A stretch of 57,910 bases of DNA, taken from the NCBI GenBank assembly GCA_934179675.1, contig CAKPQS010000004.1, positions 1 to 57,910 of the forward strand, read 5' to 3'. The DNA is from an uncultured Bacilli bacterium (lineage in GTDB: Bacteria > Bacillota_I > Bacilli_A > RF39 > UBA660). The translations under genes and the position numbers were made by a program. Shown one piece after another: positions 34,161 through 43,558 of the stretch (positions within the stretch are counted from its first letter, which is position 1; every line of letters starts with the position of its first letter). Below the pieces are notes generated by a model. It saw only the letters and a program-made list of their open reading frames with translations. It was not told the DNA's origin and made no database searches.

Positions 34161-35798
34161 ATGGCAAAAATTAAGATATTCGCTTTAGGTGGATTAAATG
34201 AAATTGGTAAAAATATGTATATTGTTGATATTGATAATAGTATTTTTGTTTTTGATGCTGGTTTAAAATATGCTGATGATAAAATGCTTGGTGTAGATTA
34301 TATAATTCCTAAATATGATTATTTAATTCAAAACAAAAAAAGAATTAAAGGTATTTTTATAACACATGGTCATGATGAACAAATGGGTGCTTTACCTGAT
34401 ATACTTCCAGAACTTGATAATATTCCTGTTTATGCAACTAAATTTACAATGGAGATTATCAAAAGAGAGTTAGAGGAATCAAAAATTAATTATTCAAAAT
34501 TGATTGAAATTAAGCCTCATGTTAAATTAAATTTCGGAAAAGTAAGTATTTTTCCAATAAATCTAACTCATTCTGTTCCAGATAGTGTTGGTTATGTTAT
34601 TAATACAGTTGATGGAGCAATATTTTATACTGGTAATTTTATGTTTGATTCATCAATGCTTGGACCATATAAAACTGATATTGGTAAACTTGCATATATT
34701 GGCAAACAAGGTGTATTATGTTTATTAAGTGAATCAATGTATGCTGATAAAAAAGGTTTTACTGCTCCAAATAATAGAATCGCACCTGTTGTTAATGAAA
34801 TTTTGGATCAAGATGATCGCATCCTTATTAGTGTTTTTCCTAATCAGTTTTATAAAATACAAGAATTATTTAATGGTATTATGCACACTGATAGAAATGT
34901 TGTTATTATTGGTAAGAGACTTCAAGATATTATTTTAAATTCAATAGAATTAAAATATATGAAGTTTGATGTTAATAGAATTAAAACTATAAGTCATGTT
35001 AATGATAAAAATATTATTGTTTTTATTGCTGATGATCGTGAAAAACCATTTTCTAATTTTTTAAGGATTATTAAAGGGTATGATAAATTTATTAAATTAA
35101 ATAAAAAAGATACTGTATTATTTATGTCACCAGTATTTCCTGGTATGGAAAAAAGTAGTTCTAAATTATTAGATGGTATTGCTAAAATAGGTTGTAATTT
35201 AATTGATTTAAGTAGTAAATATTTATCACATCATGCTTCAAGTGAGGATTTAATGTTAATGATAAATTTACTAAATCCTAAATATTATATGCCAGTTAAT
35301 GGTGAATATAGACATGAAGTCGCAAATAAAAAGGCTGCTATAATTGCTGGAATGAATGAAGAAAATATTTTATGTAAGTTAAATGGTGACGTTGTCTATT
35401 TTAAAAATGGTAAATTAGTTAATGACAATATAAAAATACCAACTGATGAACTTTTGATTGATGGTGAAGTTGGTGATGTTGGTGAAATCGTTTTAAAAGA
35501 TCGTGAAATGTTAAGTGATAATGGTGTTGTTGTTGCTGTTGTAACTATTGATAAATCGACAAAAAAATTAAGACATCAAGTAGAGATTCATTCAAGAGGC
35601 TTTGTTTATGTTAGGGATAATATAGATGTTATGAAAGAAGCTGTGAATATTGTAACTAAAGTAGTCAATGATAATACAAAGCCTAACTTTATTGATTATA
35701 ATAAGGTAAAACTTGGTATTAGGGATGAATTGGGTAAGTATTTTTATAATGAAATTGGTACTAAACCAATGATATTACTTATTGTTCAAGAAATATAG
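34161..35798 (+). CDS. rnjB: Ribonuclease J paralogue with degenerate metal site (RNase J2-like)
   Basis: 545 residues, full RNase J length, with metallo-beta-lactamase, beta-CASP and C-terminal domains. The fold motifs are clear but key residues differ: the HxHxDH motif reads H69-G-H71-D-E-Q74 (last His to Gln), TGD reads TGN, and PVHGE reads PVNGE; the beta-CASP SHHAS keeps its histidine. By comparison with Bacillus, where RNase J2 also has a damaged site and acts mainly as partner of J1, this is probably the J2 type; an intact J1 should exist elsewhere. GGGAGG RBS. The symbol rnjB is given on this reasoning. Confidence 0.85.
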   Translation: MAKIKIFALGGLNEIGKNMYIVDIDNSIFVFDAGLKYADDKMLGVDYIIPKYDYLIQNKKRIKGIFITHGHDEQMGALPDILPELDNIPVYATKFTMEIIKRELEESKINYSKLIEIKPHVKLNFGKVSIFPINLTHSVPDSVGYVINTVDGAIFYTGNFMFDSSMLGPYKTDIGKLAYIGKQGVLCLLSESMYADKKGFTAPNNRIAPVVNEILDQDDRILISVFPNQFYKIQELFNGIMHTDRNVVIIGKRLQDIILNSIELKYMKFDVNRIKTISHVNDKNIIVFIADDREKPFSNFLRIIKGYDKFIKLNKKDTVLFMSPVFPGMEKSSSKLLDGIAKIGCNLIDLSSKYLSHHASSEDLMLMINLLNPKYYMPVNGEYRHEVANKKAAIIAGMNEENILCKLNGDVVYFKNGKLVNDNIKIPTDELLIDGEVGDVGEIVLKDREMLSDNGVVVAVVTIDKSTKKLRHQVEIHSRGFVYVRDNIDVMKEAVNIVTKVVNDNTKPNFIDYNKVKLGIRDELGKYFYNEIGTKPMILLIVQEI

Positions 35799-35825
35799 AA
35801 AGTGTAAAATACTTTCTTTTTTTCT
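35797..35825 (+). terminator. Terminator of the RNase J gene
   Basis: AGAAAGT / ACTTTCT stem followed by T7; the stop codon lies in the stem. Confidence 0.75.
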
Positions 35826-35853
35826 TGACACGATAGTTAGGTACGGGTGTATT
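35825..35853 (+). promoter_or_regulatory. Promoter upstream of flavodoxin remnant
   Basis: TTGACA (35825-35830), 17 nt, TGTATT (35848-35853); the -10 is imperfect. Confidence 0.45.
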
Positions 35854-35877
35854 ATTTAAGTGAAAAGAATAATTAAA

Positions 35878-36190
35878 GTGAGTAAAATTTTATTTATGAA
35901 TGGAAATTGATATTAAAACTTATGATACTATATTTACAGGGTATCCAATTGGGAACGCTGATCTTCCACCAACTATTAACACATTTTTAGAAAACAATTA
36001 TTTAAATGGAAAAATAGTTATTCCATTTTGTAGTCATGGAGGTAGTGGCTTATCAGGTACTCCTCAAACTATAAAAAATAAATTAAAAGATGCAGATGTA
36101 ATTACTAATGGTTTTGATATATATCGATCAAATATGGAAGAAACACCAAATAAAGTTGATGCATGATTAAAAAAATTAGAAATAAATTAA
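35878..36190 (+). pseudogene. Decayed flavodoxin
   Basis: The main open part (ATG 35900 to TGA 36166) encodes the middle and C-terminal half of a flavodoxin: YDTIFTGYPIGNADLPP, GKIVIPFCSHGGSGLSGT. The N-terminal FMN-phosphate loop is absent. A short piece upstream in another frame (GTGAGTAAAATTTTATTT, reading VSKILF) looks like the original N-terminus, so an internal deletion is likely. Near the end VDA-stop-LKKLEIN is in frame; flavodoxins have Trp there, so TGG became TGA and the original stop is at 36188-36190. Two independent lesions make function unlikely. Confidence 0.7.
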
Positions 36191-36261
36191 ATTACTTTTA
36201 TAAAATTATAGAGTTATTTTCTTTTTTGTGTTATTATATAAACAGTTAAAATATAATATTT

Positions 36262-36301
36262 CATTGAATAAAAAGTACGTTTGCGCCCAAAATATTCAAT
36301 G
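36262..36301 (+). promoter_or_regulatory. 9-bp hairpin in the leader of the PAP2 gene
   Basis: CATTGAATA (36262-36270) pairs perfectly with TATTCAATG (36293-36301) around a 22-nt loop (TACGTTTGCGCCC inside) that is unusually GC-rich for this genome. No T-run follows. It may be an RNA element or a protein-binding operator; no known family recognised. Confidence 0.4.
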
Positions 36302-36326
36302 TAATTTAAAATATAAAGAGGTAAAA

Positions 36327-36944
36327 ATGAAAAAAATAATAAAAAAATCAAAATGGATTATATTATTTGTTTGTCTAATTTTCTTTTTAGCGCTAGCTAA
36401 AGATGTATTTAATAAAGAAATTATGCAAGGAGATATAATAGGTTATAAGATTATATCAACCTATTTAATATCAGATTTTGCAACACCAATCGCTAAATTT
36501 ATTACCAATTTTGGAGGTGCTACAATATTAATTAGTCTTACAATTCTATTTTTTATATTCATAAAAAATAAAAAAATAAGTCTAACAATATTTACAAATT
36601 TAATTATTATAACAGGATTAAATATGATATTAAAAAATATATTACAAAGACCAAGACCAGAAGAATTTAGAATAATAAATGAAAGTGGCTATAGTTTTCC
36701 AAGTGGTCATTCAATGGTTTCAATGGCTTTTTATGGATATTTAATGTATTTAATCTATAAATATATAAAAAATAAATACTTAAAATACTCATTAATAATA
36801 TTACTTGGTATTTTAATCTGTTTAATAGGAATAAGCAGAATTTATTTAGGAGTTCATTATACAAGTGATGTATTAGCAGGATTTTTAATATCAATACCAT
36901 ATCTAATAGTTTATATCAGTATAGTTAAAAAATATGTATTATAA
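36327..36944 (+). CDS. PAP2 family membrane phosphatase
   Basis: 205 residues from ATG 36327 with AGAGGT upstream. About six membrane helices. The three phosphatase signature parts are present: KNILQRPRP, PSGHS and SRIYLGVHYTSDVLAG. Family members dephosphorylate undecaprenyl pyrophosphate or lipid phosphates such as phosphatidylglycerol phosphate on the outer face of the membrane; which one is not decided here. Single gene. Confidence 0.9.
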   Translation: MKKIIKKSKWIILFVCLIFFLALAKDVFNKEIMQGDIIGYKIISTYLISDFATPIAKFITNFGGATILISLTILFFIFIKNKKISLTIFTNLIIITGLNMILKNILQRPRPEEFRIINESGYSFPSGHSMVSMAFYGYLMYLIYKYIKNKYLKYSLIILLGILICLIGISRIYLGVHYTSDVLAGFLISIPYLIVYISIVKKYVL

Positions 36945-37036
36945 CAAATAAAAATAATTCCACTGAATGGTGTGCATAAGTATCAGATATTGAATATAAT
37001 AAATTAAAAGAATTTAATGAAAATTAAATCCTTTTT
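36945..37036 (+). other. Intergenic gene remnant and terminator-like hairpin
   Basis: A short open segment ending VSDIEYNKLKEFNEN-stop (36977-37026) has no start and follows a TAA, so it looks like the tail of a lost gene. GAATTTAAT / ATTAAATCC with T7 (37011-37037) could terminate transcription from the PAP2 gene. Confidence 0.4.
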
Positions 37037-37064
37037 TTGACAAAATAAATAATATCCATATTAT
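37037..37064 (+). promoter_or_regulatory. Promoter of sirA-yneF-like genes
   Basis: TTGACA (37037-37042), 16 nt, TATTAT (37059-37064). Confidence 0.55.
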
Positions 37065-37087
37065 AAAATATAAAAGGTGATATATAT

Positions 37088-37486
37088 ATGTATAGATATT
37101 ATGTATTCGATATAAAAAATAAATTTAAAAATGACAATAATTTATATAGATTATTAAAAACATTATACACATTAAATTTAAAATATATTAATTATGGAGA
37201 ATTATTATATAAAGAAACATGTAATCCTATTAATAAAAATAAAATAGAAGAAATACTAAAAGATTATAATGCTAAAAAAATATCTGAAAAATATTTTATA
37301 TGTTTAAACGAAGAAATAACAATTATAATAATTAAATACTCAAGAATAATAATAGTATCAAATATATTATATCCTGATATATTTAATAGACTAAAAATAG
37401 AAACAAACAATTTATTTGGATGTGATTTTATACACGATAATTATTTTTATATTTCAAAAGGTGTTGTAAATTTAAATAAATTATAG
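37088..37486 (+). CDS. SirA-like sporulation inhibitor of replication (tentative)
   Basis: 132 residues. The start YRYYVFDIKNKF and the pattern LYRLLKTLYTLN...INYGELLYKETCNPINK resemble SirA-family proteins of low-G+C spore formers; SirA binds DnaA and blocks replication initiation during sporulation. The strongest support is context: in Bacillus subtilis sirA (yneE) is directly followed by yneF, and a clear YneF is next here. AAAGGTGA RBS. Sequence similarity alone is weak, so the name is tentative. Confidence 0.55.
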   Translation: MYRYYVFDIKNKFKNDNNLYRLLKTLYTLNLKYINYGELLYKETCNPINKNKIEEILKDYNAKKISEKYFICLNEEITIIIIKYSRIIIVSNILYPDIFNRLKIETNNLFGCDFIHDNYFYISKGVVNLNKL

Positions 37487-37510
37487 TAAAATTAAATGGG
37501 AGATGAAATT

Positions 37511-37729
37511 ATGCCACAATGGTTAATCGATGTACTATATTTACTTGGAGGGTTAATTGCGGGATTTATAGCAGGTTTCTTTATAGCTAGAAATGTAATG
37601 CAAAAATATATGAAAAAAAATCCGCCAATAAATGAACAAATGATAAAAGCAATGATGACACAAATGGGAAGAACACCAAGTCAAAAACAAGTAAATCAAA
37701 TGATGAAGTCGATGGCTAAATATATGTAG
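37511..37729 (+). CDS. yneF: YneF family membrane protein (UPF0154)
   Basis: 72 residues from ATG 37511, chosen since GGGAGATG lies at RBS distance upstream and gives the usual start. One membrane helix rich in glycine (LGGLIAGFIAGFFIARN) followed by the conserved YMKKNPPINEQMIKAMM and QMGRTPSQKQVNQMMKSM blocks, which define YneF. Function unknown; it is widely conserved in Firmicutes. Confidence 0.93.
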   Translation: MPQWLIDVLYLLGGLIAGFIAGFFIARNVMQKYMKKNPPINEQMIKAMMTQMGRTPSQKQVNQMMKSMAKYM

Positions 37730-37752
37730 CCATTTTCTTTTAGAGGTGTAAA

Positions 37753-38280
37753 ATGATTGAAAGTATTTTAGAAAATATACCAGCCCATATATGTGCATTA
37801 ATAGGATTTATATTTTTAATGATTAGTACACAAGTAAAAGAAAAAAGCAAAATATTATTATTTCAAAGCTTATTTTCTTTTTTCTTCTTTTTACAATATA
37901 TCCTATTAGGTGTATATTCAGCAAGTATATTAAATTTGGTTGGTTTAATAAGAAATATTGTATATTATAAAAATAATAATAAAATAAGTACATATTTTAT
38001 TATTTTATTAACCCTTTTAATAGGGCTATTATGTACAATACATGATATGAATAATTATATATTTATAATAAGTGTTATTCCATTAATTATCAATTTATTA
38101 TACGCTTATGTGTTAAGTAAAAATAATATAGTTTTAATAAAAAAAATATTTTTACTATGTTCTATTATATGGATAATATATGATTATTTTGTTTCAGCTT
38201 ATATAGGTTTAATATGTAATAGCATTGAAATGTTTTCTTATATTTTTTATTTTATAAAACGAAAAACGGAGGAATTATGA
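37753..38280 (+). CDS. YgjV-like multi-pass membrane protein
   Basis: 175 residues with about six hydrophobic helices. The pattern GFIFLMISTQVKEKSKILLFQ..., LNLVGLIRNIVYYK and the C-terminal IWIIYDYFVSAYIGLICNSIEM matches the bacterial inner-membrane protein family YgjV. No function is known. Ends overlapping gpsA by 4 nt (ATGA), indicating cotranscription with yneF and gpsA. Confidence 0.8.
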   Translation: MIESILENIPAHICALIGFIFLMISTQVKEKSKILLFQSLFSFFFFLQYILLGVYSASILNLVGLIRNIVYYKNNNKISTYFIILLTLLIGLLCTIHDMNNYIFIISVIPLIINLLYAYVLSKNNIVLIKKIFLLCSIIWIIYDYFVSAYIGLICNSIEMFSYIFYFIKRKTEEL

Positions 38281-39236
38281 AAGTAGGAATAATAGGAGCA
38301 GGTGCTTATGGACTTGCCCTAGCAAAAATATTTAATAAAAATAATGATGTAATAATATGGACTAAATTAGAAAATGAATATCAAGAATTAAAAGAAGAAA
38401 GAACAAATAAAAAAGTTTTACCTAATTTTAAATTAGATGACAATATAAAAATAACACTTGATTTAAAAGAAGTTGCCCAAGTAGATTTACTATTAATAGC
38501 GGTACCAGCAAAATTTGTAGATAGTATTTCTAAAGAATTAAAAGGTTTAATAAAAAAACAATATATTTGTATAGCAACTAAAGGAATTGAACAAGAAACA
38601 TGTCTTTTTCCAATTGATGTATTTAAAAAATATAATAAATCAACTAATATTGCCCTTATATCTGGGCCATCATTTGCAGCAGATATAATAACAAATAGTC
38701 CCATAGGATTATCTGTAGCAAGTAAAAGTAAAAAAACAATCAATATAATTAAAAAAGCATTGGAAAATACAAACATAAAATTAAGAGAAACAAGAGATGT
38801 AATTGGAATAGAAATATGTGGTTCAATTAAAAATGTAATCGCGATTGCATCTGGAATATTAAATGGTTTAGGATATCCTGAATCAACGGAAGCTATGTTT
38901 ATTACAGAATCATTACATGATATAAAAAATCTAATTAAAGCATTAGGAGGAAGTAAAAAAACAATTCTTTCTTATGCTGGATTTGGTGATTTATTATTAA
39001 CATGTACATCATATAAAAGTCGCAATTTTACATTTGGAAATATAATAGGTAAAAGAGAAGATAAAGAGGATTATATAAAAAATAATACAATTGAAGGACT
39101 ATATACATTAAAAAGTATTTATAAATTAATAAAAAATAAAAATGTTGATATGCCAATAATAGATTTAATATATGATATTGTATTTAAAGATAAAGATCCT
39201 AAATATTTAAGTAATTTTCTTCTTGAAAAAAACTAA
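38277..39236 (+). CDS. gpsA: NAD(P)-dependent glycerol-3-phosphate dehydrogenase
   Basis: 319 residues. N-terminal Rossmann fold GIIGAGAYGLALA, then ATKGIEQET, SGPSFAADI, catalytic Lys in CGSIKNVIAIASG and the C-terminal GFGDLLLTCTSYKSRNFTFG. It reduces dihydroxyacetone phosphate to sn-glycerol 3-phosphate for phospholipid synthesis. GGAGG RBS, start overlapping the YgjV-like gene. Confidence 0.96.
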   Translation: MKVGIIGAGAYGLALAKIFNKNNDVIIWTKLENEYQELKEERTNKKVLPNFKLDDNIKITLDLKEVAQVDLLLIAVPAKFVDSISKELKGLIKKQYICIATKGIEQETCLFPIDVFKKYNKSTNIALISGPSFAADIITNSPIGLSVASKSKKTINIIKKALENTNIKLRETRDVIGIEICGSIKNVIAIASGILNGLGYPESTEAMFITESLHDIKNLIKALGGSKKTILSYAGFGDLLLTCTSYKSRNFTFGNIIGKREDKEDYIKNNTIEGLYTLKSIYKLIKNKNVDMPIIDLIYDIVFKDKDPKYLSNFLLEKN

Positions 39237-39256
39237 AGAACAAAAGTTCTTTTTTA
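39235..39256 (+). terminator. Terminator of gpsA
   Basis: AAGAAC AAAA GTTCTT followed by T5. Confidence 0.8.
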
Positions 39257-39305
39257 CTAGCAAAAAAAATTAAAATATTATATAATTATTAAGGAGTTGA
39301 ACGAC

Positions 39306-41837
39306 ATGAAAATAAGTGATGTAGATATAAATAAAGTAAGTCCAATGATGAGACAATATATGGAAATAAAACAAAATAATCCTGATATAATAATTATGTT
39401 CAGATTAGGCGATTTTTATGAAATGTTTTTTGAAGATGCAATCAATGTAAGTCATGAATTAGAATTAACATTAACAGGTAAAAATGCAGGATTAGATGAA
39501 AGAATACCAATGTGTGGAATACCATATCATGCAATTAATATGTATTTAGAAAAATTAGTTGGAAATGGTCATAAGGTAGGTATCTGTGAACAACTAGAAG
39601 ATCCTAAAGAAGCAAAAGGTGTTGTAAAAAGAGGATTAACTAAAATAGTATCTAAAGGAACAATCATCGATGAAAATTTACTTGAAACAGAAAATAATTA
39701 TATTGGTGCTTTAATTGATTTTGAACATATATATTCACTATCATATATTGATTTATCAACAGGAGAAGTAAATGTTACTTTAGTAAATCATGATATATCA
39801 AGCATAATAAGTGAAATAGTAAATATAGGTATTAAAGAATTAATAATGAATGACAAATGTGATATTAATATTAAAAATTTATTAATGGAACATTATAAAA
39901 TAGACGTAACAATTGTAAATGAAATAAAAAATTTGCCAGAGTATAAATACATATATGAAAATATTGAAGATATAAGATATATAAAAGCAATAGAATATTT
40001 AGTAAATTATTTATTAAAACTTGAAATGCAAGATCTATCTCATTTAATGAAAGCTAAAGTAATAAAAACAAATGAATATTTAAAAATGGATATTCATACT
40101 AAAAGAAATTTAGAATTAACTGAAACATTAAGATTAAAACAAAAACAATATTCCTTACTATGGCTATTAGATAAAACTAAAACTGCACCAGGTGCAAGAA
40201 TGTTAAAAAATTATATCGAAAATCCATTAATAGATGAAAATTTAATAAATAAAAGATTAGATATTGTAGAAAAATTAATCAAAGAATTTATATTAAAAAG
40301 TGATTTAAGAGATGCTTTAGATGGTGTTTATGATATTGAAAGATTAACAGGAAGAGTTGCGTTAGGAGCAGCGACTGCAAGAGATTTATTACAACTTAAA
40401 AATTCATTAAGTAAATTACCAGAAATACTAGAAATATTAAAGAAATTAGAATATCCCAATACATTTGAAGTACCAACTAATTTATATGAATTACTTGCTA
40501 AAAGTATAAATGAAGATGCCCCAATTACTTTAAAAGAAGGCGGATTAATAAAAGATGGCTATAATAAAGAATTAGATGAATTAAAAAATATCAGAAAAAA
40601 TGGCAAAGATTTTATTGCTCAATTTGAAAATGAAGAAAAAATAAGAACAGGTATTAAAAATTTAAAAGTAGGATATAATAGAGTTTTTGGATATTACATT
40701 GAAGTATCCAAAGGAAGTTTGGATTTAGTAAAAGATGAATATGGTTATGAAAGAAAACAAACATTAGCAGGTGCCGAAAGATATATAAGTAAAGTTTTAA
40801 AAGAAAAAGAAGATTTAATACTAAATGCTGAAGAAAAAATAATTAAAATAGAATATGATTTATTTATTGAAATCAGAAATAAAGTAAAAGAATATATTGT
40901 AAAATTACAAGATATTGCTCATATTATAAGTGAAATAGATGTACTTCAATCATTTGCAACTATAGCTGAAGAAAATAATTATGTAAGGCCAATATTTTCA
41001 AATAACAATGAAATAGAAATAATAGAAAATAGACATCCTGTAATAGAAAAAGTAATAAACAATTATGTAAAAAATGATATAAAATTTGATAAAAATACCA
41101 ACATACTTTTAATAACAGGACCAAATATGGCTGGAAAATCAACTTATATGCGTCAATTTGCAATTACAGTAATAATGGCTCAAATAGGATCATTTGTACC
41201 GGCTGATAAAGCTTATTTACCAATTTTTGATAAAATATTTACAAGAATAGGTGCTAGCGATGATTTAGTAAGCGGTGAATCTACATTCATGGTAGAAATG
41301 AATGAAGCAAATATGGCAATTAAAAAAGCTACTGAAAAAAGTTTAATATTATTTGATGAATTAGGAAGAGGAACAGCTACTTTTGACGGAATGGCGCTTG
41401 CTCAAGCAATAATAGAGTATATACATGATAATATAAAATGTAAAACATTATTTAGTACACATTATCATGAATTAACTGATTTGGAAAATAGTTTAAAACA
41501 TTTAAAAAATATACATGTAAGTGCTCATTTAGAAAACGGAAATATTACTTTTCTTCATAAAATAGAAGAAGGAAGTATTGACAAAAGCTATGGTATCCAT
41601 GTTGCTCGTTTAGCCGGATTACCAGACAATTTAATCAAAAGAGCAGATCAAATACTAAATATATATGAAAATAAAGAAATTAAGAGGGATATTAAAATAC
41701 AAGAAAGCTTACCACTTGATGAATTAATAAATAAAAAAAGTGAAATTGAAGAAAAAATAGAACAAATAGAACCAATGAATACAACACCAATGGAAGCTTT
41801 AAATATTTTATATAAATTAAAGGAAATGATAAAATAA
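39306..41837 (+). CDS. mutS: DNA mismatch repair protein MutS
   Basis: 843 residues from ATG 39306; AAGGAG lies 9 nt upstream, whereas the in-frame TTG at 39297 abuts it. N-terminal mismatch-recognition motif FRLGDFYEMF, connector, lever and clamp regions, then ATPase with Walker A TGPNMAGKST (about 603-612), Walker B LILFDELGRGT and FSTHYHEL. Full-length MutS1 type that recognises mispaired bases. mutL is not adjacent. Confidence 0.97.
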   Translation: MKISDVDINKVSPMMRQYMEIKQNNPDIIIMFRLGDFYEMFFEDAINVSHELELTLTGKNAGLDERIPMCGIPYHAINMYLEKLVGNGHKVGICEQLEDPKEAKGVVKRGLTKIVSKGTIIDENLLETENNYIGALIDFEHIYSLSYIDLSTGEVNVTLVNHDISSIISEIVNIGIKELIMNDKCDINIKNLLMEHYKIDVTIVNEIKNLPEYKYIYENIEDIRYIKAIEYLVNYLLKLEMQDLSHLMKAKVIKTNEYLKMDIHTKRNLELTETLRLKQKQYSLLWLLDKTKTAPGARMLKNYIENPLIDENLINKRLDIVEKLIKEFILKSDLRDALDGVYDIERLTGRVALGAATARDLLQLKNSLSKLPEILEILKKLEYPNTFEVPTNLYELLAKSINEDAPITLKEGGLIKDGYNKELDELKNIRKNGKDFIAQFENEEKIRTGIKNLKVGYNRVFGYYIEVSKGSLDLVKDEYGYERKQTLAGAERYISKVLKEKEDLILNAEEKIIKIEYDLFIEIRNKVKEYIVKLQDIAHIISEIDVLQSFATIAEENNYVRPIFSNNNEIEIIENRHPVIEKVINNYVKNDIKFDKNTNILLITGPNMAGKSTYMRQFAITVIMAQIGSFVPADKAYLPIFDKIFTRIGASDDLVSGESTFMVEMNEANMAIKKATEKSLILFDELGRGTATFDGMALAQAIIEYIHDNIKCKTLFSTHYHELTDLENSLKHLKNIHVSAHLENGNITFLHKIEEGSIDKSYGIHVARLAGLPDNLIKRADQILNIYENKEIKRDIKIQESLPLDELINKKSEIEEKIEQIEPMNTTPMEALNILYKLKEMIK

Positions 41838-41885
41838 TATTTATTTATAATTAAAAATATTATATAATTATTTGAGGTGAAATAA

Positions 41886-42290
41886 ATGGAAACAAGAAGT
41901 GAATTAAGAAAAAAAATAATGACAATTCTTTATCAAATGGCAGTTTTTGATAAAAATAAAATTGATTATAACGTTGATGATTTAATTAAAGAAAATATTG
42001 CAATTGATAATGAATTTGTTAAAGAAATAGTATATGGTACAATTACATATAAAAATGAAATAGATAATTTAGCAAATAAATATATGAAAGATTGGACGAT
42101 AGATAGATTAGGATTTACTGATATTGCAATATTAAGAATGGCTATATATGAACTTATATATTCTACTACTCCTGATATAGTTGTTATAAATGAAGCTATT
42201 GAATTAGCAAAAACATATAGTGATGATAAAGTAGTAAAATTAATAAACGGTGTTTTAGATAAAATATATCATGAAGAGGTAAATGAATGA
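41886..42290 (+). CDS. nusB: Transcription antitermination protein NusB
   Basis: 134 residues, all-helical family. Typical motifs: TRSELRKKIMTILYQM at the start and DIAILRMAIYELIY...VINEAIELAKTYSDDKVVKLINGVLD at the C-terminus. NusB binds boxA RNA with NusE and promotes rRNA antitermination. First gene of nusB-xseA-xseB, with TATAAT at about 41864-41869 upstream and GAGGTGA RBS. Overlaps xseA by 4 nt. Confidence 0.95.
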   Translation: METRSELRKKIMTILYQMAVFDKNKIDYNVDDLIKENIAIDNEFVKEIVYGTITYKNEIDNLANKYMKDWTIDRLGFTDIAILRMAIYELIYSTTPDIVVINEAIELAKTYSDDKVVKLINGVLDKIYHEEVNE

Positions 42291-43558
42291 ATTATCAAAC
42301 AATAGGTGAATTTACAAAATACCTAAAATTGATGTTTGACAATAGCACTAAAATGCGTAATGTATATTTAAAAGGTGAAATATCAAATTTTAAAAAACAT
42401 CCAACAGGACATTTATATTTTTCATTGAAAGATGAAAATAGTAAAATAAATGCTATTATGTTTTCTCGTGATACATTCAAATTAAAATTTAATCCTCAAG
42501 ATGGAACAAAAGTTTTAGTGCATGGACGCGTAAGTATATATGAACAAGCAGGTAATTATCAAATATACGTTGATGAAATGGAAGAAGACGGAGTAGGTAA
42601 TTTATATAAAAAATACGAAGAATTAAAGAAAAAACTTGAATTAGAAGGACTATTTAATTCTGAACATAAAAAAATAATTCCTTTTTTTCCTAAAAGAGTT
42701 GGTGTCATAACTGCTAAAACAGGAGCAGCTATTAGAGATATAGTAACAACAATAAAAAAAAGGTGTCCTATTGTAGAAATAATTGTTTTTTCAAGTTTAG
42801 TACAAGGTGATGGTGCTAAAGAAGATATTGTTCGTAATATTAATTTAGCGCAAAATTATAATATTGATACTTTAATCGTTGGTCGTGGTGGTGGTTCAAT
42901 TGAAGATTTATGGCCATTTAACGAAGAAATAGTTGCCCGTGCTATATATAACTCCAAAATACCTATAATAAGTGCTGTTGGTCATGAAACTGATTTTACA
43001 ATAGCTGATTTTGTAGCTGATGTAAGAGCAGCAACACCAACTGCTGGAGCTATGCTAGCAACTCCTGTTCTAACTGATTTAATAAAACATAATGATCAAT
43101 TAAAAATTCGTTTAAATGAAACAATTTTAAAAAAAATCAAAATTTTTAATTTAGAATTGGACAAATTTAAAAATTCATTTGTTTTAAAAAATCCAATGAT
43201 TATGTATGATAATAAAAAACAAAAATTAATTATGTATAGTGATAAATTAAATACAATAATTAATAATATCATAAATGTAAATAAAAATAAATTAAATATT
43301 TTACATAATAATCATATAATAGTTAATCCTAATTTTATGTATAACGATAAAATTAAAAATTTAGAAAAAATGAAAGAAAAATTAATAATTATAAATCCAC
43401 TTAATACATTAAAAAGAGGATATAGTGTTTTATATAAAGATGAAAACATAATTAATTCAATCAAAAATTTAAAACAAAATGACAATATTAAAATTAAATT
43501 ATTTGATGGTTTAATAGAAGCAAATGTTAATAATTTGGAGGAAGTAAATGAAGAATAA
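42287..43558 (+). CDS. xseA: Exodeoxyribonuclease VII large subunit
   Basis: 423 residues. N-terminal OB fold (YLKGEISNFKKHPTGHLYFSLKD), catalytic domain with PKRVGVITAKTGAAIRDI, GRGGGSIEDLWPFNEE and SAVGHETDFTIADFVADVRAATPTAGA blocks, and a long coiled-coil C-terminus ending PLNTLKRGYSVLYKD. With XseB it degrades single-stranded DNA. Overlaps nusB (4 nt) and xseB (11 nt). Confidence 0.96.
   Translation: MNYQTIGEFTKYLKLMFDNSTKMRNVYLKGEISNFKKHPTGHLYFSLKDENSKINAIMFSRDTFKLKFNPQDGTKVLVHGRVSIYEQAGNYQIYVDEMEEDGVGNLYKKYEELKKKLELEGLFNSEHKKIIPFFPKRVGVITAKTGAAIRDIVTTIKKRCPIVEIIVFSSLVQGDGAKEDIVRNINLAQNYNIDTLIVGRGGGSIEDLWPFNEEIVARAIYNSKIPIISAVGHETDFTIADFVADVRAATPTAGAMLATPVLTDLIKHNDQLKIRLNETILKKIKIFNLELDKFKNSFVLKNPMIMYDNKKQKLIMYSDKLNTIINNIINVNKNKLNILHNNHIIVNPNFMYNDKIKNLEKMKEKLIIINPLNTLKRGYSVLYKDENIINSIKNLKQNDNIKIKLFDGLIEANVNNLEEVNEE

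Noticed and set aside
36164..36190. TGA read as Trp (genetic code 4)
   Set aside because: Several intact genes end with TGA (rluD, topA, nusB and the class C sortase), and Trp is encoded by TGG elsewhere; the flavodoxin is simply a pseudogene.
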